The translations under genes and the position numbers were made by a program. Below, one piece after another: positions 44,839-54,831 of a stretch of DNA of 64,000 bases. The DNA is taken from NCBI RefSeq assembly GCF_002723455.1, contig NZ_PDUS01000016.1:39048-103047 (forward strand). Direction: 5' to 3'. This DNA comes from Pseudoalteromonas sp. 3D05. Its GTDB lineage: Bacteria > Pseudomonadota > Gammaproteobacteria > Enterobacterales > Alteromonadaceae. A model generated the notes under the pieces. That model made no database searches. It was given only the letters and a program-made list of their open reading frames with translations, and was not told where the DNA came from. Within the stretch, counting starts at the first letter, position 1. Every line of letters starts with the position of its first letter.

Positions 44839-45025
44839 ATTAGCATAACAGTAACACTCATCACGGTTGTGATTTATCAGTAATTATTAAATACGGTTGA
44901 GTCATTATACAATTAATTGGTAGAGCCCATTTGGTAATATTATTCTTTACTGTTAGTTTAAAGTCTTAATTCAATTGCAAAAAAGTCGATCACAAACGCA
45001 ACGATTGACTTTGTTTAGACATTAA

Positions 45026-45057
45026 AAAACCGTTGCTATGTGAATAGCAACGGTTTT
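45026..45057. terminator. Bidirectional rho-independent terminator
   Basis: Fourteen-base stem AAAACCGTTGCTAT / ATAGCAACGGTTTT with loop GTGA, T-rich on the + side and a T-run on the minus side. It closes the M23 peptidase gene and probably the TonB cluster, whose last stop is about 190 bases away. Confidence 0.9.
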
Positions 45058-45078
45058 ATTTTTGACGGCTGACCGCTC

Positions 45079-46392
45079 TTATTTAAGCGCTAGCTGTAGC
45101 TCTCTGTTGCGCTCTAACTGTGCTAAGAATGTATCTGCAATCGGCTTAAACTTCGCAAGCTCTGCGCGAGGTAATGGCTCAGATTTAGGTAGTTTAACCG
45201 TTTTAGGATTACGGTGAACGCCGTTCACTAAAAATTCATAGTGTAGGTGAGCGCCAGTTACGCGGCCTGTAGCACCGACAGTACCAATTTTTTGGCCCTG
45301 CTTAACTTTTTGGCCTTTTTTAACCGCGCGTTTGTTCAAGTGCAAATATTTAGTAACGTACTGCGTGCCGTGACTAATAAATACATAATTACCATTATAT
45401 TTGCTGTAGCCTGATTTAATAACTTTACCGTTACCCGATGCAACAACGGGAGTACCTGTGCGAGCTGCATAATCGATACCACGGTGTGCTTTTACTCGTC
45501 CTGTAACAGGGTGTAAGCGCCGTGGATTAAAACTAGAACTTATATATTTAAAATTAACGGGTGCCCGTAAGAACGCTTTTTTCATACTGCGGCCTTCCGG
45601 TGTATAGAAGTTATCATCACTGTGGCGAATTGCGGCGTAGCGTTCGCCTTGATTAATAAATTCAGCGGCAATAATTTTACCAGTGCCTATAAATTCACCA
45701 TCAACATAATGTGATTCGTAAATTAAACCAAACTGATCACCTTTACGAATGTCATTAGCGAAATCCACGTCCCAGCCAAAAATATCAGCAAAGTTCATAA
45801 TTTGGCGTTCGCTTAAACCCGCTGCAATACCAGAAGTCCAAAAGCTATTGCTGATTTCACCGCCGGTAGATTTAGTTAAGGTTTCGATTTCTTTGCTATC
45901 GATTGAAGTATCGTAGTTACCGTCTTCGTTTAATGTAACAAATAAAGTGTCTGTTTTTGAAATCACATAACGTAACTGCGCTAAAGAGCCGTCTTCAGCT
46001 GTCGCAAAACTGAGTATTTCACCTGGGTGAATTTTAGTTAGCTTACGTGTTTCTGCATTGGTGTTAAGTAATTTATGAACGGTTTGCGCATTAAAACCAG
46101 CGCGCTTAAAGATAAGTGCTAAATTGTCACCGTTCTTTACTTCAAAATCGACTAGGTCATATTCTGGTAATTTTGCTGCGTCTTCTTGCGAATTTAATTC
46201 AGTTAATTGTTCAGCGTCATCAACTTTAATTTGTAATTCGTAGCGTTTGCCGATTTCGAGTGCTCCCGCACTGTTATCTTTTGAGGCGGTTGCTTTTTCT
46301 GAAGGAATAAGGGTTAGGGCAGCAATAGCAGAAACAAAACCTAGAATAAGCAATTTGTGTTTTTTTGGGAGTTTGTGCACAACGTGAACCAT
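45079..46392 (-). CDS. M23 peptidase with OapA/LysM-like N-terminus (MepM-like)
   Basis: Periplasmic D,D-endopeptidase that opens 4-3 peptidoglycan cross-links for cell growth. From the ATG with AAAGG six bases upstream it has 437 residues (an ATG 12 codons earlier lacks such a site). N-terminal signal/anchor helix (LLILGFVSAIAALTLIPS), an OapA/LysM-like domain (about 80-130), then the lysostaphin domain with HRGID (303-307) and HLHYE (382-386), the two zinc motifs. Architecture and length match E. coli MepM (440). It is divergent from tyrS. Confidence 0.9.
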   Translation of the reverse strand: MVHVVHKLPKKHKLLILGFVSAIAALTLIPSEKATASKDNSAGALEIGKRYELQIKVDDAEQLTELNSQEDAAKLPEYDLVDFEVKNGDNLALIFKRAGFNAQTVHKLLNTNAETRKLTKIHPGEILSFATAEDGSLAQLRYVISKTDTLFVTLNEDGNYDTSIDSKEIETLTKSTGGEISNSFWTSGIAAGLSERQIMNFADIFGWDVDFANDIRKGDQFGLIYESHYVDGEFIGTGKIIAAEFINQGERYAAIRHSDDNFYTPEGRSMKKAFLRAPVNFKYISSSFNPRRLHPVTGRVKAHRGIDYAARTGTPVVASGNGKVIKSGYSKYNGNYVFISHGTQYVTKYLHLNKRAVKKGQKVKQGQKIGTVGATGRVTGAHLHYEFLVNGVHRNPKTVKLPKSEPLPRAELAKFKPIADTFLAQLERNRELQLALK

Positions 46393-46541
46393 AACGTGCC
46401 TTTTTCTGCTGTCAAGATAATTAATCATTAATATTGCAGGATATACTTAATAAAGCGTTAATACCAGTGTTTTGTGGATTTAAACTGTGGCTAATTTACG
46501 CTAGAATCCCTAGGTTGACTGAATTTTTTGGAGTAATACAA

Positions 46542-47741
46542 GTGGATTTACAAACCGCTCTAGCAGAGATTAAACGCGGTGCAGAAGAAATATTAATTGA
46601 AGACGAATTAGTCGAGAAGCTAAAGTCTGGTAAAAAGCTGAAGATCAAGGCGGGTTTTGATCCAACTGCACCTGACTTACACTTAGGCCATACCGTATTA
46701 ATTAATAAAATGAAAACCTTCCAAGACTTAGGTCACGAAGTGATTTTCTTAATTGGTGATTTCACCGGTATGATAGGTGATCCAACTGGCAAAAATGTAA
46801 CACGTAAGCCACTTACTCGTGATGATGTATTAGCAAATGCTGAAACGTATAAAGAGCAAGTATTTAAGATTCTAGATCCATCCAAAACAACAGTTGCGTT
46901 TAACTCATCGTGGATGGAGAATTTAGGTGCTGCTGGCATGATCAAATTAGCTGCACGCCAAACTGTTGCACGTATGCTTGAGCGTGATGACTTTAAAAAG
47001 CGTTATGCAAATGGTCAATCCATTGCAATTCATGAGTTTCTATATCCTTTAGTACAAGGTTGGGATTCAGTTGCATTAGAAGCAGATGTTGAATTAGGTG
47101 GTACCGATCAACGTTTTAATTTGCTTATGGGCAGAGAGCTACAAAAAGATGAAGGCCAAAAGCCGCAAACGGTACTAATGATGCCTTTATTAGAAGGTAC
47201 CGACGGCGTTCAAAAAATGTCTAAGTCGCTAGGGAACTACATTGGTATTACAGACGCGCCGAATGACATGTTTGGTAAAGTAATGTCAATCAGCGATGAA
47301 CTAATGTGGCGTTATTATGATTTGCTAAGTAGCTTATCGATCGAAGAAATTGCTGCGTTAAAAGAAAAAGTTGCGCAGGGTACTAACCCACGCGATATCA
47401 AAATCGATTTAGCCAAAGAAATGATTGCTCGTTTCCATAGTGACGAAGCTGCACAAGGCGCACATGAGGATTTCATTAAACGTTTTCAAAAGAACGCATT
47501 ACCTGATGATATCCCAGATGTAACTGTGACAATTGACGAAGACACTGTATTTGTAACGAACATGCTTAAAGAAGCAGGGCTCGTTGCTAGTACTTCAGAA
47601 GCTATGCGTATGATCAAGCAAGGTGCGGTAAAAATTAACGGTGAAGAGAAAGTAACAGACTCTAAACTGGAAATCGCAAAAGGTAGCACGGCTATTTACC
47701 AAGTAGGTAAACGTAAATTTGCCAATATTACGGTTGCTTAA
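46542..47741 (+). CDS. tyrS: Tyrosyl-tRNA synthetase
   Basis: Charges tRNA-Tyr. 399 residues from a GTG preceded by GGAG; the frame is open upstream but without a signal. Class I motifs: HLGH (47-50) and KMSKS (225-229). C-terminal S4 RNA-binding domain ([17 protein letters not shown]). This is the TyrZ-like subtype common in marine Gammaproteobacteria. Confidence 0.97.
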   Translation: MDLQTALAEIKRGAEEILIEDELVEKLKSGKKLKIKAGFDPTAPDLHLGHTVLINKMKTFQDLGHEVIFLIGDFTGMIGDPTGKNVTRKPLTRDDVLANAETYKEQVFKILDPSKTTVAFNSSWMENLGAAGMIKLAARQTVARMLERDDFKKRYANGQSIAIHEFLYPLVQGWDSVALEADVELGGTDQRFNLLMGRELQKDEGQKPQTVLMMPLLEGTDGVQKMSKSLGNYIGITDAPNDMFGKVMSISDELMWRYYDLLSSLSIEEIAALKEKVAQGTNPRDIKIDLAKEMIARFHSDEAAQGAHEDFIKRFQKNALPDDIPDVTVTIDEDTVFVTNMLKEAGLVASTSEAMRMIKQGAVKINGEEKVTDSKLEIAKGSTAIYQVGKRKFANITVA

Positions 47742-47810
47742 GTAGCTTTATAGCTAAGAATGAAAATTCAGTAATAATATAGCCAAACTAGCTAAGAGGT
47801 TTGGTTATCC

Positions 47811-47836
47811 AAAAACCAGCTTCTGCTGGTTTTTTT
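47811..47836. terminator. Rho-independent terminator between tyrS and cobD homologue
   Basis: AAAAACCAGC-TTCT-GCTGG followed by seven T. The T-run overlaps the stop codon of the convergent CobD/CbiB homologue. Confidence 0.88.
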
Positions 47837-48779
47837 ATATCGTTTTTATAATCTCAATACCAAAAATCACCAATAACCAAAACCCGCGAGCCTGATTTAA
47901 ACGACTTACCAGCACTGCTATGTCTTCAGCTTTTGGTAGCCTCTCAGTACCTATACGCATTTTGTTAAAGCGCTGCGCTTGATACATAGCAGGTCCGCCA
48001 AGCTGCACACCCACTGAAGCTGAGCATGCACTTAATAACCAACCTGAATTACTTTGATAAAAGTGTCTTCCATAATGCTTTATATAATGAATGCTTTGCT
48101 TGCTCGCTTTACTGAGAGCAACAGTTATAGTAAGCAAACGGATTGGCAGCCACTCGAGAATAAATAATAGCCCTGAAATAGGTCTTAAAAAAGCATTGTT
48201 AGGAGGAAGGTCACTGCGCCAGGCTTGATGCATTAAGCTCAATAAGTGATAACTTAACGTTGCCATGGCGCCAAAAACCAAATATATAAAAATAACGGCA
48301 AAATAATGGCGGGCAACTCTTAGCGCGAAAGTTTCCATGGTCGCTTTACAAATACCTGTATTTGAAAGCTTACTTACATCACGAGCAACCAATGGCTTGA
48401 GTAATTCTCGCGCGGTTGCCTTTTGGTTTTGCCTTAGCAGACGAGCTATACGAAGCGCTTTTTTTTGTGGTGTTTGCCATTGCAGACAAATATATAAAAT
48501 TAACCCAGCGAGTAACTCAGGGTAATAAGCAAACTCTAGCAGTAGTACTGTAATAGTTATTATTACTAGTATAACTAAACTAAAGCACAATATTGAAGAC
48601 AAATATTGGTAACTATTAGGTTCTTTGTCGCGATAAACGCGTTTACCCAAAGCACGATAGATTACAGATAAAAATGTATCAGGGTGGTACCAACTACTCA
48701 AAGGTAAAAAGCGCTCAACAAGGAGCGCTAATAAAAACACAATAAAGTCCAAATGCTGTTGAACTAGATTGGGTAACAC
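47835..48779 (-). CDS. CobD/CbiB family cobalamin-biosynthesis-like membrane protein
   Basis: Adenosylcobinamide-phosphate synthase family, an inner-membrane enzyme attaching aminopropanol phosphate to cobyric acid. The family core SNSGWLLSACSASVGVQLGG is present at about 250-269 (shown at its limit), with several membrane helices. 314 residues. No other cobalamin gene is near; in this group the gene is often beside mtnN and could have another role (AmpE-like naming is also used). One base from mtnN on the same strand. Confidence 0.8.
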   Translation of the reverse strand: MLPNLVQQHLDFIVFLLALLVERFLPLSSWYHPDTFLSVIYRALGKRVYRDKEPNSYQYLSSILCFSLVILVIITITVLLLEFAYYPELLAGLILYICLQWQTPQKKALRIARLLRQNQKATARELLKPLVARDVSKLSNTGICKATMETFALRVARHYFAVIFIYLVFGAMATLSYHLLSLMHQAWRSDLPPNNAFLRPISGLLFILEWLPIRLLTITVALSKASKQSIHYIKHYGRHFYQSNSGWLLSACSASVGVQLGGPAMYQAQRFNKMRIGTERLPKAEDIAVLVSRLNQARGFWLLVIFGIEIIKTI

Positions 48780-48780
48780 C

Positions 48781-49488
48781 TTATAAACTAACCGATGTTA
48801 GTTTTTCAAGCAAAGCAACAACCATCTTCGAAGAGTTGATTGATGCCGTTTCTAAGTATTCTTCAAATGATTGCGGCGATTCTTTACCTGCAATATCTGA
48901 CATAGAACGAATAACCACAAAAGGGGTTTCTAAACTATGACATACTTGAGCAATAGCAGCGCCTTCCATTTCTACTGCAAGCATAGTTGGAAAGTCAGCA
49001 CGTGCCTTATCGATTCGTACAGGGTCACACATAAATGAATCGCCAGTACAAATTAAGCCAATCAATGTCTTAACGTCACTGATTTGAGCAATACTTTGCT
49101 CAGCAGCTTCAATCAATTTAGGGTGTGCAGCAAAACCTGCTGGCATTTGTGGAACTTGGCCAATCTCATAACCAAACGCAGTTACATCAACATCATGATG
49201 GCGTACTTGTGATGAAATAACCACATCGCCTACGCTAAGTGATGGATCAAAGCCACCGGCAGAACCTGTATTGATCACGCAATCAGGATTAAAATTATCA
49301 ATCAATAATGTTGTTGCTATGGCTGATGCTACTTTACCAATACCTGATTGAACCAAAGTAACCGTGTTGCCAGCTAATTCACCCGTATAAAAAGTAAAGC
49401 CTGCTTTAGTTAAAATTTGTGGGTTTTGCATTGCCTCACGCAAAATTTTAACTTCTGGCTCCATTGCGCCAATAATACCAACATTCAT
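48781..49488 (-). CDS. mtnN: 5'-methylthioadenosine/S-adenosylhomocysteine nucleosidase
   Basis: Splits MTA and SAH to adenine, feeding methionine salvage and autoinducer-2 synthesis. 235 residues (E. coli 232). Seen: [11 protein letters not shown] with catalytic Glu near residue 10-12, [17 protein letters not shown], and RSMSDIAG with the catalytic Asp. The CobD homologue begins one base after its stop. Confidence 0.97.
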   Translation of the reverse strand: MNVGIIGAMEPEVKILREAMQNPQILTKAGFTFYTGELAGNTVTLVQSGIGKVASAIATTLLIDNFNPDCVINTGSAGGFDPSLSVGDVVISSQVRHHDVDVTAFGYEIGQVPQMPAGFAAHPKLIEAAEQSIAQISDVKTLIGLICTGDSFMCDPVRIDKARADFPTMLAVEMEGAAIAQVCHSLETPFVVIRSMSDIAGKESPQSFEEYLETASINSSKMVVALLEKLTSVSL

Positions 49489-49555
49489 AATTTTTGATTC
49501 CTCGAATTAGATGCCGTGATTATACTGCAAAAATGAGAGTAGGGTAAAACCAAAC

Positions 49556-49586
49556 AAAAAAATGCGAGATTAATCTCGCATTTTTA
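49556..49586. terminator. Bidirectional rho-independent terminator
   Basis: AAAAATGCGAGATTAATCTCGCATTTTT is a near-perfect palindrome (cited here in two halves: AAAAATGCGAGAT / ATCTCGCATTTTT around TA). It closes the DUF2726 gene on the minus strand. Confidence 0.9.
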
Positions 49587-49598
49587 TAGTTTCAAACT

Positions 49599-50192
49599 TT
49601 AAATTTCGGCTAATGCTGTTGAATGCGCTTTTGCCTGAGAAGGGGAAAGTACTGCTGGCTTAGTCACCCTGTTACGGCTTGGTCTAACACTCGGAGCCGC
49701 TGGTTTTCCAAGCTTAAACATAATGGCATTACGAACTTCACTTGGTCGATAACCTGATTTAACTTTCATGCGAATGTGAGGGATCCCTGCTGATTCTAAT
49801 GCACCATTAACAAACCAATCGCGCTGCGCTTTGTGGCCGTCTTTGTTAGCGTTATTAACTAAATCAACAGCAGCAACAATCGTCATTTTTTCTTTGTCGA
49901 TCAAGACAAAATCTAGCTGTTTATTCTTTGCTTTGGTAATTGCCGCGCGTTTAGCCTTAGGCGACAAGCCCTTTTTACAATCAATAACATCTATCAGTTT
50001 AACCCGACTGACAATCTTATATTGATCGCCAACAGCACGCTCAAGTAGGTTTAAAAAAGCACTCTCTACTTGTGTAAATACACTCTCTTTGCGGGTGAAA
50101 GGATAAGGATTGCCGCCATCATCGGTAAATTTTGATGCAACAACAGATGCCCCTACAACTAATACTAATATTGATAATAAAGCGAATTCCAT
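49599..50192 (-). CDS. DUF2726 domain protein
   Basis: 197 residues from an ATG with GGAG upstream. An N-terminal membrane helix (about 2-18) is followed by a DUF2726 domain of the restriction-endonuclease-like fold family (SVFTQVESAFLNLLERAVGD, KQLDFVLIDKEKMTIVAAVDL with a DFVL...AVDL core). Such proteins are found across Gammaproteobacteria without a known role; the nuclease-like fold is catalysis-uncertain. Single gene. Confidence 0.8.
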   Translation of the reverse strand: MEFALLSILVLVVGASVVASKFTDDGGNPYPFTRKESVFTQVESAFLNLLERAVGDQYKIVSRVKLIDVIDCKKGLSPKAKRAAITKAKNKQLDFVLIDKEKMTIVAAVDLVNNANKDGHKAQRDWFVNGALESAGIPHIRMKVKSGYRPSEVRNAIMFKLGKPAAPSVRPSRNRVTKPAVLSPSQAKAHSTALAEI

Positions 50193-50272
50193 ATGGTAAC
50201 TCCACAACAACAAATTGACACTGTAAATTAATAGCAATTAACGTGCCTAGTTGTAGTGAAGTCACTTTTTAA

Positions 50273-51193
50273 TTAAGGCTGGTAGCCGTCTTCTATGCCT
50301 TTGACTGCAATAGCAACAGCATCATGTGCGTGTAAAGATTCATAATGATTTATTCTTAACCAATAATCGGTGTACTGTGCGTCTTCTAATCGCGATTTGA
50401 TTTTTCGTGCGGCATCCTCGCAGAACATTAAATTTTGACCATTTAGACGTGCAAACTCTTGCTCATCTTCGCGCTTAACAGCCGCTTGTACTGGGGTCTT
50501 TAGCTCATTTTCTAGCGTATCTATTAAATTAACAACATCAAACTCTGTGATCTGTTCATCTAGCTTAACTTTTACATTCGCAATAGAGCGCTGAGAGTGT
50601 GGAGTAGCAACAATTCCCTCTGTACTGCCCAACCAATTAAGAACCTCTTGATGGTTAAGCGCATGTTTATCAAATTTTTCAACAAACGCATTTTGTATAA
50701 GTTGGCGTGCTAAAGCCGCTGAGCAAGGACATGTTGAAGAATAAGTGACATCGACACTCAGTTCAAAACTTAGCTGCCCGCGGTCAATTTTTGCCTCTAA
50801 CACTAGTGGGTAGCTTTTCCAGCCAGCTTTGCCACTGAGTAATGATTTTCTACGCAGTGGAAGTTCAAATTTAAACTCTACTTTAGCTTGGTTACTCAAA
50901 TCTTCGTGGCTAGATATAAATTTATCAAGCGCTTGAGCGATGGTTTTAGGATTAACTTGCTGTTCGGTAGATAAGGTATCTAGCGCTAAAAACAGGCGCG
51001 ACATGTGGATACCTTTGGCATCTTCTTTATGAAGGTTTACAAAAGCGCTTGCTTTAGAATTAACGTTAACAGGTGTAAGGCCACGAGATTCAAAAATAAA
51101 TGGCAGTTCAATTTCTGACATACCCACCCAGTTTAATTTACCTGTTTGAAGAGCTGGAGCCGTATCCGCTATATCGGGCATAGTACTTTGCAT
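50273..51193 (-). CDS. folE2: GTP cyclohydrolase FolE2 (type IB)
   Basis: Makes 7,8-dihydroneopterin triphosphate from GTP, the first step to folate, in place of zinc-dependent FolE. About 306 residues; the T-fold, SSTCPCSAALARQL with the active Cys and HSQRSIANVKV are present. The start was put at the ATG after CGAGA; another ATG lies seven codons upstream. FolE2 genes are often induced by zinc shortage through Zur. No Zur box was found with certainty. Confidence 0.93.
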   Translation of the reverse strand: MQSTMPDIADTAPALQTGKLNWVGMSEIELPFIFESRGLTPVNVNSKASAFVNLHKEDAKGIHMSRLFLALDTLSTEQQVNPKTIAQALDKFISSHEDLSNQAKVEFKFELPLRRKSLLSGKAGWKSYPLVLEAKIDRGQLSFELSVDVTYSSTCPCSAALARQLIQNAFVEKFDKHALNHQEVLNWLGSTEGIVATPHSQRSIANVKVKLDEQITEFDVVNLIDTLENELKTPVQAAVKREDEQEFARLNGQNLMFCEDAARKIKSRLEDAQYTDYWLRINHYESLHAHDAVAIAVKGIEDGYQP

Positions 51194-51659
51194 GAAAAAT
51201 CTCGTTATTGGCAAGTTTAAAAGGCGGTATTTTACACGAAATAATTTAAAAAAACGTGGTAGATGAAAATTTTATGTTTTCGTCGCGGAACATGAAAATT
51301 GTTAAAGTAAAAATGCTAAAATACTTCTATAGAGAGATAAGTTTTAGTTCATCTAGGCAGATCATTATTGCTTTGTTTTGATGAGAAGGCATATCAGTAA
51401 TGGCTGGTATATGTTTCTAAGTTGTTCTATTAACTCAAATCATTAAGTTACTTTTGTATCAATTTGAATTTGAGAATACTTATTTTCAGCCATAGTGATG
51501 GTATTTACTCTCTATCTTTTATAGCTTTACTTAAATTGTAGGCCTTCGGATAGTATAATTAGCAATCTATCTGCGTATTGAGCCACTTATTCAACGCTAT
51601 CACTGCGCTAATTGCTTTTACAATGATATCAAGCGCATAGCCACGAGACAGATTTAAAT
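51194..51659. other. Intergenic region between folE2 and arcB
   Basis: About 466 AT-rich bases with divergent promoters. A perfect -10 hexamer TATAAT is at 51554-51559, but no convincing -35 lies 16-18 bases upstream of it. I see no small gene, RNA or terminator here. Confidence 0.5.
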
Positions 51660-53984
51660 ATGATAGATTCTCCTTTGAGCCCTTGGGTTCGAATGCTTTC
51701 CAGTTTGATTACACGTTTTGGTGAATTTAAAGCAGCCGCTATTTGCTATGCCCTATTATTGGTTGTTTCGCTGATTTTGGCCTGCATGTTCTATTACGTT
51801 GCTATTGGGCAAGTGGTTATTGTAGATGTACTTGCGATGCTGTTTTTTACTGCAGTTGTATCGCCTATTATAATTAGTGTGTTGATTAACTCAATTCGCC
51901 AACTCGACGCAACATACGCCTACCTTGATAGTGCAACTAAGCAAGAAAAGCTTCTTAACCAAACGCTTAAAGATAATATCAAGCGTTTAAATGTTGAGAT
52001 TGATGAACGTAAAATGGCTTTTCAAGCTAAGCATAGTGCGATTGAAGAGTTACGTAGAGAGATTGCAGAGCGTAAAAAAACGCAACAGGAACTTGCACAA
52101 CAGGGCATGTTACTTCGTTCTATTGTCGACTCCTCTCCAGATCTATTTTATTACCGTGATAATAATGGTGTATTTGCCGGGTGTAATAAAATGTTTGAAA
52201 AGGTGATAGGTAAACCTGTTAGTGAGCTAATTGGGAAAACAGCCGAACAAATATACCCTGAATCCTACTTGCCAGAGGTACTCACAACAGATAATAAAGT
52301 AGAGGAAACACACCAAGCCCTTACGCTCGATGTCGAGTATCCAGTAGATAATGAAAATCGTTGGTTTGAAATGCGTAAGTTGCCTTTTATTAATGATGAG
52401 GGTGAATATATTGGTTTACTGGCGTTTGGTCGTGATATAACCAGCCGTAAAGAAGCAGCGCAAGCACTTGAAACTGCCTATAAAGATAAAGGGAAATTTA
52501 TTGCCACACTGAGCCATGAATTGAGAACGCCATTAAATGGCATTGTTGGTTTAACGCGTATGCTGTTAGATACTGAGCTCGATAAGCAGCAACGTAGTTG
52601 GTGTAATACTGTATTCTCAAGCGCTGAAACCCTGGGTAATATCTTTAATGACATTATCGATTTAGACAAAATAGATCGAGAACAGCTAGATATAGTTACC
52701 GCACCAATTAACGTATCAGACTTTATCAATGACGTGGTTAACTTTGCAGGACTAATTGCCGAACAAAAAGGGCTCGAATTCGATATAGAACGAAAAGGTA
52801 TGCTTGATGTATACGCAGCTTTAGATCCTACACGATTACGCCAAGTTGTATGGAACCTGATAAACAATGCAGTCAAATTTACACAGCAAGGCAAGGTGCA
52901 ATTATCGTGTTTACGCGAGAATCGCGCAGATGGTACATGGCTAGTTATAAATGTGACTGATACTGGGCAGGGTATACCTCAAGAACAACTTCAGCGTATC
53001 TTCGATATGTACTATAAAGCCCCAGATATAAACGGCACAAATGCAATTGGCTCAGGGATTGGACTGGCAGTAACAAAAGCGTTAGTTACCGCAATGAGTG
53101 GCCATATCCGTGTGAGCAGCACTGAAGGAGAAGGGAGTAGTTTTGTGGTAGAAATACCACTTTCACTGTGTGTTGCTCCCGCTGAGCAGAATTATGTAGG
53201 TAGAAGCTTAAATATTTTACTTGTGGAAGATGTGCCACTAAACGCAGAGATTGCTACAAACTTGCTTGAGCAGCGAGGGCATGAGGTGATTTGGGCTGAA
53301 ACAGGTGAAGATGCACTTTCATTCGTAGAAACTGAAGATGACTTAGATCTTGTCCTCCTTGATATGCAATTGCCTGATATTAATGGCGATGAAGTTGCCA
53401 GACAAATTCGTTCAGACAGTTTCTTTGATAAATTACCTATTGTTGCCTTAACAGCGAATGTAAGAAGTGCAGAAGAGGAGCTAGAAGGTATTTCTATTCA
53501 AGGAGCATTAGCAAAGCCTATTAATACAACAAAGCTTGATAGAATGCTGGCGGACTTATTTGACATCAAACTTGCACAATCATGTGATGAAAATCGCCTT
53601 ACGGTAGCCAATAAAGACTGTACTGATATAAAAGTTGAGTTACTCGATGTGGAAACAATTGAAGACTTTGTAAATTCAATGGGAATTGAAATATTTAAAC
53701 GAAGCAGTAGCTTATTTGAAAAGTTAAACCCGCAATATCAACAGGAATTAGCTACGTCATTAAAACAAGATGATAGAGAAGAATATAAATCAGTTGCACA
53801 CAAGCTAAAAGGAGCAGCAGGCTCTGTAGGTTTAAACGATGTACAGTTACATGCTAAAAAAATGGAGCATGGGGCGCTTGATGAAGATATCGACCTGTTA
53901 CAAACATGGTTGGTTGAACTTGGAGATAAAATAAATGAAGGACAACATGCCCTTCATTTATTCTTACAGCAACTAGAGAAGTAG
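51660..53984 (+). CDS. arcB: Aerobic respiration sensor kinase ArcB
   Basis: Tripartite hybrid kinase that phosphorylates ArcA under low-oxygen conditions, driven by the quinone pool. 774 residues: two membrane helices (about 26-47 and 55-75), coiled coil (about 85-148), PAS (150-265), HisKA with His286 (TLSHELRTPLNG), ATPase (NLINNAVKF, DTGQGIP), receiver with Asp568 (LVLLDMQLPD), HPt with His714 (AHKLKGAAGSVGL). The PAS redox switch is altered: Cys175 (E. coli Cys180) is kept, but the position of Cys241 is Trp235. It converges with arcA, 24 bases apart. Confidence 0.95.
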   Translation: MIDSPLSPWVRMLSSLITRFGEFKAAAICYALLLVVSLILACMFYYVAIGQVVIVDVLAMLFFTAVVSPIIISVLINSIRQLDATYAYLDSATKQEKLLNQTLKDNIKRLNVEIDERKMAFQAKHSAIEELRREIAERKKTQQELAQQGMLLRSIVDSSPDLFYYRDNNGVFAGCNKMFEKVIGKPVSELIGKTAEQIYPESYLPEVLTTDNKVEETHQALTLDVEYPVDNENRWFEMRKLPFINDEGEYIGLLAFGRDITSRKEAAQALETAYKDKGKFIATLSHELRTPLNGIVGLTRMLLDTELDKQQRSWCNTVFSSAETLGNIFNDIIDLDKIDREQLDIVTAPINVSDFINDVVNFAGLIAEQKGLEFDIERKGMLDVYAALDPTRLRQVVWNLINNAVKFTQQGKVQLSCLRENRADGTWLVINVTDTGQGIPQEQLQRIFDMYYKAPDINGTNAIGSGIGLAVTKALVTAMSGHIRVSSTEGEGSSFVVEIPLSLCVAPAEQNYVGRSLNILLVEDVPLNAEIATNLLEQRGHEVIWAETGEDALSFVETEDDLDLVLLDMQLPDINGDEVARQIRSDSFFDKLPIVALTANVRSAEEELEGISIQGALAKPINTTKLDRMLADLFDIKLAQSCDENRLTVANKDCTDIKVELLDVETIEDFVNSMGIEIFKRSSSLFEKLNPQYQQELATSLKQDDREEYKSVAHKLKGAAGSVGLNDVQLHAKKMEHGALDEDIDLLQTWLVELGDKINEGQHALHLFLQQLEK

Positions 53985-54008
53985 TTGCTGAGGTGGAATT
54001 AACGTAGT

Positions 54009-54725
54009 TTAGGCGTCAATTTTACCGATAAAGCGATAGCCTTCACCATGGATGGTGCTAATCAACTCTGATGTACTGTTATCGCTTTCAAAGTGCTTAC
54101 GAATGCGACGGATTGTTACATCAACAGTGCGGTCATTTGCACGTAGCTCACGACCAGTCATATGTTTGATTAGTTGTTCTCGGCTGAAAATACGACCTGG
54201 TGAATCTAACATTAAGCGTAACGCTCTGTACTCACCTTTAGGAAGGCGTTTAGCGTCACCATTTGGTGATGTTAAACAGCGACTATTTTCATCAAGTTCC
54301 CAGCCATTAAACGTAATAACACCATTTGTTTCGAGACTAGACTCTTCACCACCAAGGGCTGTGCGAGAAATTAAGTTACGAGCACGAATAGTTAATTCAC
54401 GTGGATTGAATGGCTTAGTGATATAGTCGTCTGCACCAATTTCAAGGCCTAAGATACGGTCAACATCATTGTCGCGACCGGTTAGGAAAATAAGTCCAAC
54501 GTTACGCTTTTGACGTAATTCACGTGCTAAAATAAGCCCGTTTTTACCTGGTAGGTTGATATCCATAACTACAAGATTCACATCATCATTATTTGTAAGC
54601 TTGTCATGCATGTCATCGCCATCAATGGCTTCAATAACTTTGTAACCTTCAGCTTCAAATAAACTAACGAGGTTTAGTCGAGTTACGTCTTCATCCTCTA
54701 CAATCAGAATGACTGGCGTTTGCAT
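54009..54725 (-). CDS. arcA: Two-component response regulator ArcA
   Basis: Global regulator of respiratory and central metabolism genes. 238 residues, as in E. coli. Receiver Asp55 ([13 protein letters not shown]), the acidic pocket ED at 10-12, [10 protein letters not shown], and a winged-helix domain ([21 protein letters not shown], then [11 protein letters not shown]). ArcB, its cognate kinase, lies convergently next door. In E. coli the two genes are far apart. Confidence 0.97.
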   Translation of the reverse strand: MQTPVILIVEDEDVTRLNLVSLFEAEGYKVIEAIDGDDMHDKLTNNDDVNLVVMDINLPGKNGLILARELRQKRNVGLIFLTGRDNDVDRILGLEIGADDYITKPFNPRELTIRARNLISRTALGGEESSLETNGVITFNGWELDENSRCLTSPNGDAKRLPKGEYRALRLMLDSPGRIFSREQLIKHMTGRELRANDRTVDVTIRRIRKHFESDNSTSELISTIHGEGYRFIGKIDA

Positions 54726-54831
54726 TATTAATTAACCTTTTCGGAATATTTTATTTACAATTAATTCGGTATTGTATTATAAAACCGAATACAGAGATTA
54801 TAGGAGTATATCCATTTGTTAACAAGTAAAA

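Noticed and set aside
46434..46541. 36-codon extension of tyrS
   Set aside because: Tyrosyl-tRNA synthetases start at the [10 protein letters not shown] position; GGAG precedes the GTG at 46542.
51554..51559. TATAAT hexamer before arcB
   Set aside because: No -35 at suitable distance, so not reported as a promoter.
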